From: Bacteroides sp. MSB163
GTDB lineage: Bacteria; Bacteroidota; Bacteroidia; Bacteroidales; Bacteroidaceae
DNA: 64,000 bases
Reading direction: 5' to 3'
Assembly: GCF_036416795.1 (NCBI RefSeq)
Contig: NZ_CP143867.1
Coordinates: 3,030,001 to 3,094,000, forward strand
Both the position numbers and the translations under genes were made by a program. A model generated the notes under the pieces. The model did no database searches and was not told the origin of the DNA. It saw only the letters and a program-made list of their open reading frames with translations. Below are positions 44,645 to 51,294 of this stretch, one piece after another (the first letter of the stretch is position 1; each line of letters begins with the position of its first letter).

Positions 44645-45985
44645 ATGAGCTTTTCTTTTTTATATAAGTGGGCATTAGTGCTTGGTTTATTGCTGGGACA
44701 TGTAGTAGCGGTTTTTGCTCAGGATACAAATATGAACCGTGCGAAGCATGTGTACGAATTGTTTGTGGCGGATCAGGGGGACAGTATTCATGCTCTCTTG
44801 AATAAAAATCTGCAGGAAAAATTATCACCGGAAATTTTTAAGGACATGTTTAAGCAATCGGAAAAGCAGTTTGGAAAACTTCAAGCCAAAGGAGAGTGGA
44901 AGCAAGAGAGTGCTGAAGGCATAACACTTTATTATCGCGATCTGAAGTTTGAACGTTACAGTCTCCGTTTTTTGCTGTCTTTCGATGCTGACGGAAGCAT
45001 GAATACCATTCGTCTGATGCCTGTGCCTGCTGCTTCTACAGCCAAGCCGGTAGCTTATAATAAAGAGAAAATGCAGGAACGAGATATAACGGTGGGAGCG
45101 GATGGCTTTAAATTGCCCGGAACGCTGACGTTGCCTGTAGGCAAGAAAAAGGCTCCTGTCGTAATCCTTGTGCATGGTTCCGGTCCGCAGGATCGTGATG
45201 AAACTGTCGGTCCCAATAAGCCTTTCCGTGATTTGGCTTGGGGATTGGCAGAACGTGGTATTGCAACGGTTCGTTATGATAAACGTACGAAGGTATATGG
45301 TGCAGCGTGTGTGCCGGAAGGTCGGAATATCGATTATGATACAGAAAGTGTAGATGATGCTGTGGCTATTATTGCTTGGGCGAAGGAATTACCGGAGGTT
45401 GATGCGGACAGTGTTTATGTACTGGGACATAGTTTAGGGGCCACACTTGCTCCTCGCATTGCAGAGCAGGCAGATGGGTTGACAGGAATTATTCTTGTTG
45501 CTGCTTTAGCCCGTCCATTTGAAGATGCGATTGTTGAACAAATGACTTATATATCTTCTCTGACTGACTCTTCCGCTAATGCCAAAAAGCAGATTACAGA
45601 AATAAAAAAACAAGCGGATAATATAAAGAAACTGGGTACGCCGGAATATGATGATAAGATTCCTTTGTTGTTGAATCTTCCTCGTTCTTACTGGGAATTT
45701 GCTAATGCCTATAAACCGGTAGAAGTGGCATCTAAACTGACTCTTCCCATACTTATATTGCAGGGCGAACGTGATTATCAGGTGACTATGCAGGATTTCG
45801 GTTTATGGCGCTTCGGGCTGATGCGTAATAAAAATGCTTTCTTTAAATCTTATCCTAAACTCAACCATGCATTACAGGAAGGCAGTGGTAAGGCTACTCC
45901 GTTTGAGTATAACCAGGCGTCGCCTGTAGTCGGATATGTTATGGACGATATTGCATCATTTATTCACAACGGAAACCTGTTATAA
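44645..45985 (+). CDS. Secreted alpha/beta hydrolase with DUF3887-like N-terminal domain
   Basis: A 446-residue exported hydrolase. A signal peptide ends at AVFAQ. Residues 30-130 form a small alpha/beta module like DUF3887 (AKHVYELFVADQGDSIHALL). The hydrolase domain then carries the oxyanion region VILVHGSGPQDRDE, the nucleophile elbow GHSLGA (Ser263), a probable acid in LQGERDYQV and the His in PKLNHALQEG. It likely acts on esters in the periplasm, possibly acyl or feruloyl groups, but the substrate cannot be named. It is cotranscribed with the SPFH gene. Confidence 0.85.
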   Translation: MSFSFLYKWALVLGLLLGHVVAVFAQDTNMNRAKHVYELFVADQGDSIHALLNKNLQEKLSPEIFKDMFKQSEKQFGKLQAKGEWKQESAEGITLYYRDLKFERYSLRFLLSFDADGSMNTIRLMPVPAASTAKPVAYNKEKMQERDITVGADGFKLPGTLTLPVGKKKAPVVILVHGSGPQDRDETVGPNKPFRDLAWGLAERGIATVRYDKRTKVYGAACVPEGRNIDYDTESVDDAVAIIAWAKELPEVDADSVYVLGHSLGATLAPRIAEQADGLTGIILVAALARPFEDAIVEQMTYISSLTDSSANAKKQITEIKKQADNIKKLGTPEYDDKIPLLLNLPRSYWEFANAYKPVEVASKLTLPILILQGERDYQVTMQDFGLWRFGLMRNKNAFFKSYPKLNHALQEGSGKATPFEYNQASPVVGYVMDDIASFIHNGNLL

Positions 45986-46025
45986 TACAAATTCAATTGT
46001 AAATTGTTAAATAGTAAAGAGAATC

Positions 46026-46226
46026 GTGGCTAAAAAAGAAACTTCAACCAAAAGCTTTGTTCTGCGTGTAGATGCTGCAACTATGGATGCCATTGAAAAG
46101 TGGGCAGCCGATGAGTTTCGTAGCACTAACGGACAGCTTCAGTGGATTATAGCTGAGGCATTGCGGAAAAGCGGGCGGATGAAGAAAACAAAGAATACTC
46201 CTTCGCCTGAAGAACCTGAATCGTAG
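46026..46226 (+). CDS. Small Arc-type (ribbon-helix-helix) DNA-binding protein
   Basis: A 66-residue protein with a GTG start. It reads KSFVLRVDAATMDAIEKWAADEFRS followed by NGQLQWIIAEALRKSGR, a one-strand-two-helix pattern like the Arc/MetJ ribbon-helix-helix family. The C-terminus is short, charged and Pro-rich. It could be an autoregulator of the SPFH-hydrolase operon, since it lies only 40 bp downstream and in the same direction. The paired TGATATCA palindromes at the operon promoter would suit a dimeric RHH protein, but this link is speculation. Confidence 0.75.
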   Translation: MAKKETSTKSFVLRVDAATMDAIEKWAADEFRSTNGQLQWIIAEALRKSGRMKKTKNTPSPEEPES

Positions 46227-46288
46227 TTTAGTGATAAGTTGTTAGTGATAAGTGATTAGTAGTTTGAATTATAATTCATATATTGTTT

Positions 46289-46771
46289 ATGTTAAATCTT
46301 GGTCCATATTCAACTAAAGAGTTTCCTAATATCCGGGTATATCCCACTATAATAGACCGTATATTGGAAGGTGTTGCCATATTGTTGGCAATTGCTGCTT
46401 GGGTGTGTGCAATCTGGGTGTATATCCATATAGAGGACAAGATTACAGCTAATTTCTCCTTTATGGCTGCGGGATTAGGCACTTTCTGTCTCTTTTTAGT
46501 TGGTATTTCTGCTTATCTTCCTATTCGTTGGATACGTTTTCCCGTACGTATCACAGAACGCAATGTCGCGGTACAATATTTTATGGCAGCCCGTATTGCT
46601 CGTATATTGAATGTGTTTCTTACTTTGCTTTTCCTAACTCTTGTTTTTAATAAAGTAGAGATGGGATATGGTATTCCGCAAGGTCTATGTAATATGATTA
46701 CGAGCGCGGTCGTTGGTTTGATGATATTGGCGCTTATAGTCTATTATATATTGGCGTTTAAGTATAAATAG
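46289..46771 (+). CDS. Four-helix membrane protein of unknown function
   Basis: A 160-residue protein with four predicted transmembrane helices (about 20-42, 50-70, 100-120, 130-155) and a positively charged loop after helix 2 (RWIRFPVRITERN). The fold resembles small DUF1648-like membrane proteins, but I cannot assign a family with confidence. The ATG at 46289 is chosen over a TTG two codons earlier. It follows the Arc-type gene by 62 bp containing the direct repeat AGTGATAAGT, and is probably the last gene of the SPFH operon. Confidence 0.65.
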   Translation: MLNLGPYSTKEFPNIRVYPTIIDRILEGVAILLAIAAWVCAIWVYIHIEDKITANFSFMAAGLGTFCLFLVGISAYLPIRWIRFPVRITERNVAVQYFMAARIARILNVFLTLLFLTLVFNKVEMGYGIPQGLCNMITSAVVGLMILALIVYYILAFKYK

Positions 46772-46876
46772 AGGTATTTACAAGCATTAATACCTAGTTA
46801 TGACTATTGCCACCTTTCATTATACCTTGTTTTAGGGATTGTGACATCTTCGCAAATGCCTTACTTTTGCATTATC

Positions 46877-46980
46877 AGATTTAATGAATTAGTTAGTCAT
46901 AATTACGTAACCACTTTTATTAAGGAAAAAAGGTTCCCGTCTTCCTCGATGTGATATCGTGAAAGAACGGGAATTTTTTC
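46877..46980 (+). ncRNA. Candidate ~100 nt small RNA
   Basis: A perfect -7 box TACTTTTGC (46862-46870) with a T-rich -33 candidate (TTGTTTTAG, from about 46837) would start a transcript near 46877. A stem TTCCCGT/ACGGGAA followed by six Ts (to 46979) would end it. No open reading frame of note lies between. The transcript would be AT-rich and mostly single-stranded before the terminator. It could also simply be a leader with no gene, as the next gene is on the opposite strand. Confidence 0.4.
46928..46980. terminator. Bidirectional terminator between the membrane protein and PL10 genes
   Basis: TTCCCGTCTTC (46934-46944) pairs with the GAA-GAACGGGAA part of 46961-46973, with small bulges and an inner CGAT/ATCG stem. 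TTTTTT follows on the plus strand and, read from the minus strand, CCTTTTTTCC follows the same stem. It can therefore also end the PL10 transcript, whose stop codon is about 70 bp away. Confidence 0.7.
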
Positions 46981-47047
46981 ATTTAGTAACGTAGGATATC
47001 GTGCACTTGAGACTTGCAAAGCTTTTATTGAATCTCCTTTATAAAAA

Positions 47048-48907
47048 TCAGTTGTCGATCTGCTGTCCTATAGTATTGTAAATCTTACCGCTTTTTATTA
47101 TAACGATGCGACCGTTTCTGATCTGCTTGACAGGAACATCGGAGTCTTCAACGGAGACTTCTCGAATACCGGTGGGGTCTTTGGTCTCAACACAGTAGAG
47201 GGTAATTATGACACAACACTGTTTTACTTCGAAACTGAAGTCAAGGTTCTGCTGAGCCGGCTTATCCGAAAGGTCTATGGTGTGCTGCACGTAGGTTACT
47301 TCTCCGTTCATCTTGGCGGGAAACACATAGTCGGTCGGAGAATATTCCACGCCATTAAGCTTGCGGAGGTAGGCTTCCACGTCATAGTTGTCATAACCAT
47401 AAAAAGCTACCTTGACTACTTTCAGGTCTTCGGGGATGCTGATATTGTACTCTACGCCTTGTGAGAACTTCAAAGTGTTGGACTGGCCATTGGCATATTG
47501 CTTTCCTTTGGCATTGGATATGGTAAATCCATTCTGGAAATGGTAGGTAAGGCCATCGGCGGAACTCGAGGTATAGGTGATACCCGACAACTCGTGCAAG
47601 GTGGCGTCTCCTGCCTCGTTGCCGGCGTCAATTTTTTGTTTCCATGCGGGATACTCATCCTTAATCACCCTTTGGCACCAGCTGCCGAGGTATTGATAGC
47701 TGCGGCGGTTGCTGGCAGTAAGCGAGGTAGCGATGGGACATCCCTTGCTGTCAACCACGGGATCAGTGTCATCATAGTTATAGAGGAAGCGGTAATAGAG
47801 GTGTGCCACCTCATCCGAATAAATGGCAAAGATGGGTTGGTAAGCTTTGTCTTCGCGATAGGATGTCCTTGCAATTTCCTCCTCCGTATAGGTGTAGGTC
47901 TTGCCTTGATAGGTATAACTGCGGCTCTTGCCACGCTCTCCCAGCATATTGAACAATTTGTTGTAGACCTGCTTTCCTGTTTTCCCACCCAATTGGATGA
48001 AACGTCCCCAAATGGCACTTCCGGGTTTGTCCACAATGCGGCGGTCTTGTTCTCCGGCAGCATTAACGTAGTCTTCAATGGCTTTACCCTCAATTTTATG
48101 TTCATCCAGCCAAGTCACAGCAGCCGTGATGGCTTCTTGTAATTTGGGGGAGGGGTTTTCAATAGTCATAAGGAACGATAGGAGGGTTGCCGACTCGCTG
48201 CCGCTAATCGAAGGGAGTTCGTGGGGACGGCCTACGGCGGGGAGTAGATCAGCCGGATCATGCTGAGCGCACCATGCAGCTTTTTTTCCGTTATCATCAA
48301 CTTGGCAATTAAGAATCACTTCAATGCCTTTATCGAAGGAGGTTTGACAGTGTTCACGTTCGGCTTCGCCGACAATGTCGGCGAAGTCTCCCTTGTTAGC
48401 ATGAATATTACGCAACAGTTCCATGATGTTGGTGATTAGGTCGTCGTTGAAGGTTATGTAGTCCCTATAACCTCCGTTGTTGTCAAGAGGCCAGTATTGC
48501 GACCATCCCCCGCAGCTTTTTTCGGCCTCGAATATCATGTTGAGGGCTTTATCAAAGGCTTCGCGATATTTCTCTACTTTACAGCCTTGCCATACTTTGG
48601 CGAGGAAGCACATCTCCATAGTGGTCGAACCGTTGTCTAGGCATGAGTGATCATGACGTGAATTCTTCAAGCCGGCTAGGTCTGAGGAGGAGAGTTTGTG
48701 ATAATCATAATTCTTCATCCAACCGCCGTTTGTCTTTTGGACTTCAAGCAATACGTCGGCTATGGCTTGTGCCTGTGCAGAGCTGTACCATTCGGTTCCC
48801 ATGGCTCCCGAGCAAACCTGCGACCATTTCAGCGTGGACACATCAGTTGCCGATGCGCTGAAAAATAGTCCCCAAAGGACTAATGTGTTGAGTATAAGTT
48901 TCTTCAT
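47048..48907 (-). CDS. Secreted pectate lyase, polysaccharide lyase family 10
   Basis: A 619-residue exported enzyme that should cleave de-esterified polygalacturonate. A signal peptide ends at FFSASA. The PL10 (alpha/alpha)3 domain is recognisable from NGGWMKNYDYHK, STTMEMCFLAKV, CGGWSQYWPLDNNGGYRDYITFND, AAWCAQHDP, PHELPSISGSES and AIWGRFIQLG (about residues 60-400). A beta-rich region follows (about 440-575). The final ~40 residues (IRNGRIVIIKSGKIYNTIGQQ) look like the degenerate type 9 sorting-domain tail often left in Bacteroides proteins. The ATG at 48907 is chosen because it starts the signal peptide; a longer frame to 48991 only adds unstructured sequence. Its promoter matches the SusCD set B promoter, tying it to the pectin locus 8-18 kb away. 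Confidence 0.88.
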   Translation of the reverse strand: MKKLILNTLVLWGLFFSASATDVSTLKWSQVCSGAMGTEWYSSAQAQAIADVLLEVQKTNGGWMKNYDYHKLSSSDLAGLKNSRHDHSCLDNGSTTMEMCFLAKVWQGCKVEKYREAFDKALNMIFEAEKSCGGWSQYWPLDNNGGYRDYITFNDDLITNIMELLRNIHANKGDFADIVGEAEREHCQTSFDKGIEVILNCQVDDNGKKAAWCAQHDPADLLPAVGRPHELPSISGSESATLLSFLMTIENPSPKLQEAITAAVTWLDEHKIEGKAIEDYVNAAGEQDRRIVDKPGSAIWGRFIQLGGKTGKQVYNKLFNMLGERGKSRSYTYQGKTYTYTEEEIARTSYREDKAYQPIFAIYSDEVAHLYYRFLYNYDDTDPVVDSKGCPIATSLTASNRRSYQYLGSWCQRVIKDEYPAWKQKIDAGNEAGDATLHELSGITYTSSSADGLTYHFQNGFTISNAKGKQYANGQSNTLKFSQGVEYNISIPEDLKVVKVAFYGYDNYDVEAYLRKLNGVEYSPTDYVFPAKMNGEVTYVQHTIDLSDKPAQQNLDFSFEVKQCCVIITLYCVETKDPTGIREVSVEDSDVPVKQIRNGRIVIIKSGKIYNTIGQQIDN

Positions 48908-49039
48908 GATGTAAGGAATTTGTTTTTCATTGGTAAGGATATTTATTGAATTTACATTGTTTATTTCTTGTCTTCTAAAATTTTGTTTCATAATACAATG
49001 AGCACTTAAGCAAAAAAAATAGTTTTTTGCTATAAGAAT

Positions 49040-49108
49040 ATATCACTTAGATGTTGCAAAAAAACGGAAAAATGTTTGATTAAAGGGGGAAAATTTAGCG
49101 AAATAGGT
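49040..49108 (-). promoter_or_regulatory. Promoter/operator of the PL10 gene (shared PUL signature)
   Basis: Read on the minus strand, the CCCCC core (49089-49085) lies 29 bp before TTTG (49060-49057). The 29 bp block 49080-49108 matches 30462-30490 at 27 of 29 positions. The leader word ATCTAAGTGATAT (49052-49040) is identical to the one after the SusCD set B promoter. This is strong evidence of common control by one regulator. The remaining leader to the ATG at 48907 is about 130 nt. Confidence 0.65.
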
Positions 49109-49209
49109 AGAAATATTTTCTTTCTGCTATTGAATTGACGATTTTATAAAACAGACAAGCCTATATAGAAGTTGTATAGTCAGTCGTAATATCAAAGTAT
49201 CAATACCCT

Positions 49210-49275
49210 GTCGACAAGAAGTTAAGAGTTTGTCGACAAGGAGTTAACTTCTTGTTGACAGGAAGTTGACTCCTT
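49210..49275. repeat. Three tandem 22 bp repeats
   Basis: Units run 49210-49231, 49232-49253 and 49254-49275, each beginning GT(C/T)GACA and containing AGTT(A/G)A near the middle. The second unit holds the palindrome AGTTAACT and the array is rich in partial dyads (GTCGAC, AAGTTAACTT). No gene boundary is close, since the PL10 promoter ends about 100 bp away. Probably a short tandem repeat array; function unknown. Confidence 0.75.
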
Positions 49276-49425
49276 GTAACATGTTGATAATCAATATCTA
49301 TTTTTGTTGCTGGTTTTACACCGTTGTATTCCTACTTTCGTGTCTTATTCAGTGCTCCGATGATGTATTTCCCATTGCTATTTACTCCGGGTCTTTAATA
49401 TGTACTTCTTCAATTTCTGCACTTT

Positions 49426-50043
49426 TTATAGATTATCCTTGATGTCTTGCAATTCCACCAGCTTATTCACAATAGCGTAAATGGTGAGACCTGCCGGAGA
49501 ATGTATTTGCAGTTTACGGGCGATGTTCCGACGGTGGGTGATAACGGTATGGATAGAAAGGTAAAGTTGGTCGGCGATGGCTTTATTGGTCATGCCTTTC
49601 ACAACGCAGGTTATTATTTCTTTTTCACGCTGGCTGAGCGTTTCCTGCTCGTTTTCTTTCTCTTCTTCTTCGTCGGTGCAAAGCAATTGGTTTATTTTAG
49701 TGGAGATTATTTCTGTATCATCGCAGATAGAGAGATGGTCGTCGTACTCTTTTAATGAATTATTGTCGATGACCGAGCATACAAGTGCCAGATATTTAGT
49801 TTCTACCTTCCCATTTTCTGTTTTGAACGTTGTAATGTCAAACCAACCGCCGAAGGTTGGATTGACAATGAGGATATCCGGTGTGTTCAAGTGGATGTAG
49901 CTCTGTAGAGATTCCGGAGAAGAGATTTCTATTGGATGTACATTCAGGTTGGGCAAACGCTTTAGTACTGTTGTAAGTCCACTCCGGATGATGACTGAAG
50001 TCTCTGCAACTGCTATTTTTATAGAAGAGGCATTATTGTTCAT
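49426..50043 (-). CDS. LuxR/NarL-type regulator with degenerate receiver domain
   Basis: A 205-residue protein with a receiver-like N-terminal half and a LuxR-type HTH (LSQREKEIITCVVKGMTNKAIADQLYLS, about residues 138-200). The receiver is atypical. The usual acidic pair is Glu14-Thr15, and the phospho-accepting Asp is replaced by Asn61 in PDILIVNPTFGG. It is therefore unlikely to be switched by phosphorylation and may act constitutively or through a ligand or partner. Its start overlaps the end of the hemerythrin-like gene by 11 bp, so the two are translationally coupled. The hemerythrin-like protein may be the partner or the regulated function. DNA targets are unknown. Confidence 0.85.
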   Translation of the reverse strand: MNNNASSIKIAVAETSVIIRSGLTTVLKRLPNLNVHPIEISSPESLQSYIHLNTPDILIVNPTFGGWFDITTFKTENGKVETKYLALVCSVIDNNSLKEYDDHLSICDDTEIISTKINQLLCTDEEEEKENEQETLSQREKEIITCVVKGMTNKAIADQLYLSIHTVITHRRNIARKLQIHSPAGLTIYAIVNKLVELQDIKDNL

Positions 50044-50743
50044 TTTTCAATCTCCTTTCCAATTGTGCCACAGCAGGAACAAACATGTAGTCTTCTACCT
50101 GGCAGTGTGAAGCAAGGTCATGTTCGCAGTTGAAGATATCGAAAAGAACGGCGTTGAGCTTGTTGTTATTTTCTTTTTCCGGATAATATTTAATGATGAT
50201 ATTTTTCAGCTCTGTCAATTTGGTTTCTATCTGATTGTGTTTACTGGCAAAGGTTGCTATGTCGTAATTCTCGGCAAGTTTGCCTTTCAGGAGTTTTTCT
50301 ACATAGGTAAACACTGCCTCGTTTTCATACTCCATATGGCGGCGTACTTCTTTGGCATATTCATCGAAGAATTTTAAAATGAGATAGGCAATGTTGTCAG
50401 TGCCAGAGCAGTCGATGGACTCGATGAGTTTATGGCGAATGACCGGTAACTTGAAATCAAGAAAATAGGTGTGTGCCTGTTTCAGATAGTTCATGAGTGC
50501 AGGGATGGAAAAAGCGTCTTCATCCTCACTATAGGTATAGGCATATTGTTCTTCACTGATGAAATTGGCTACTGCGAGAAAGGTGCGGTAGTCTACGCCT
50601 TGTGCTTCACAAACGTCCTTTACACTCTTGTCTCCGAATCCTAAGGAAAGGCCGAAACGGCTCATAACCATTAATAAGGAGTAGTTATCACAGATAAGGT
50701 CGCTCATTTTGTCTGTGGCGCAATACTTATGCGGTTCATTCAT
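50033..50743 (-). CDS. Hemerythrin-like di-iron protein (RIC/YtfE-ScdA-like)
   Basis: A 236-residue cytoplasmic protein. Residues 15-60 resemble the short helical N-terminal domain of ScdA/RIC proteins (LMVMSRFGLSLGFGDKSVKDVCEAQGVD) with a cysteine. The following four-helix part has the hemerythrin iron-ligand pattern: HTYF, HKLIES, RRHMEYENEAVF, SKHNQIE and CEHDLASHCQVEDYMFVP. RIC-type proteins repair iron-sulfur clusters after nitrosative or oxidative stress; O2 or NO sensing is another option. It is the first gene of a two-gene unit with the degenerate LuxR-type regulator. A likely -7 box (TTACTTTGC on the minus strand) lies 36-44 bp upstream. Confidence 0.85.
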   Translation of the reverse strand: MNEPHKYCATDKMSDLICDNYSLLMVMSRFGLSLGFGDKSVKDVCEAQGVDYRTFLAVANFISEEQYAYTYSEDEDAFSIPALMNYLKQAHTYFLDFKLPVIRHKLIESIDCSGTDNIAYLILKFFDEYAKEVRRHMEYENEAVFTYVEKLLKGKLAENYDIATFASKHNQIETKLTELKNIIIKYYPEKENNNKLNAVLFDIFNCEHDLASHCQVEDYMFVPAVAQLERRLKNEQ

Positions 50744-50778
50744 TGCAGATTATCCTTTCTTTCTTTATTTATTCGTGT

Positions 50779-50804
50779 GCAAAGTAACGGATTTCCCTCG
50801 GGAA
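50779..50804 (-). promoter_or_regulatory. Promoter of the hemerythrin-LuxR operon with TTCCC/GGGAA dyad
   Basis: TTACTTTGC on the minus strand (50779-50787) fits the -7 consensus except one base. Just upstream, TTCCCTCGGGAA (50793-50804) is a dyad with five-base arms, well placed for an activator or repressor near the -20 to -25 region. Confidence 0.45.
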
Positions 50805-50857
50805 TTGCAATCGCTATATGTAGGTATTTTGTGTTTAGTCTTATTTAACGAGAAAAA

Positions 50858-50890
50858 TTAGTTTGTAAACTAAATATTTTAGTTCTTTGC
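50858..50890 (+). promoter_or_regulatory. BlaI-type operator overlapping the promoter
   Basis: TTAGTTT (50858-50864), AAACTAA (50867-50873) and TTTAGTT (50878-50884) are three half-sites forming two perfect overlapping dyads. One has a two-base centre at 50858-50873 and one a three-base centre at 50868-50884. A -33-type TTTG (50862-50865) lies inside the first dyad and a CTTTGC box (50885-50890) just after the second. A repressor bound here would cover the promoter, so autoregulation by the BlaI-type protein is expected. Confidence 0.6.
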
Positions 50891-50909
50891 GAAAAACAAA
50901 TGAAGAGTT

Positions 50910-51272
50910 ATGAAAGGATTGACTGCGAAAGAAGAGGAAATCATGGGATTTTTCTGGGAGAAAGGTCCGTTGTTTGTGAAGGAGATGCTGGCTTTCTATG
51001 AAGAACCGAAGCCGCATTTCAATACGCTGTCCACGATTGTGAGGGGATTGGAAGATAAAGGTTTCCTGGCACATAAGACTTACGGTAATACGTACCAGTA
51101 TTATGCTGTGGTGAATAAGGAAGACTTCAGTAAGGGAACGCTGAAGAAAGTGATTAGTAAGTACTTCAATAATTCATATCTCAGCGCAGTATCATCGTTG
51201 GTAAAAGAAGAAGATATTTCGTTGGAGGACCTGAAGCAGTTGATTGCAGAAGTGGAGAGAGGAACGAAATAG
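50910..51272 (+). CDS. BlaI/MecI/CopY family transcriptional repressor
   Basis: A 120-residue winged-helix repressor beginning MKGLTAKEEEIMGFFWEKGPLFVKEML. It includes the recognition-helix region KPHFNTLSTIVRGLEDKGFL and the wing TYGNTYQYYAVV, followed by a helical dimerisation part (LKKVISKYFNNSYLSAVSSLVKEE). BlaI proteins are inactivated by proteolysis when the partner M56 membrane protease (BlaR1/MecR1 type) senses a signal; that partner gene is at 53191. Its own promoter carries a triple half-site operator. The TlpA-like gene follows 10-22 bp later in the same direction. Confidence 0.92.
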   Translation: MKGLTAKEEEIMGFFWEKGPLFVKEMLAFYEEPKPHFNTLSTIVRGLEDKGFLAHKTYGNTYQYYAVVNKEDFSKGTLKKVISKYFNNSYLSAVSSLVKEEDISLEDLKQLIAEVERGTK

Positions 51273-51294
51273 AAACTTTAAAATGCCAAGAATT

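Larger units (their letters stand above)
48908..49425. other. 0.5 kb gene-free region upstream of PL10
   Basis: Holds the PL10 promoter and leader (48908-49108) and three 22 bp tandem repeats (49210-49275). Between 49290 and 49425 I see AT-rich sequence without a clear signal; it is the region downstream of the LuxR-type gene, and no strong terminator stem is visible there. Confidence 0.5.

Noticed and set aside
47498..48142. A 214-residue plus-strand frame inside PL10
   Set aside because: Complete overlap with a well supported lyase gene; the sequence shows no domain and no promoter.
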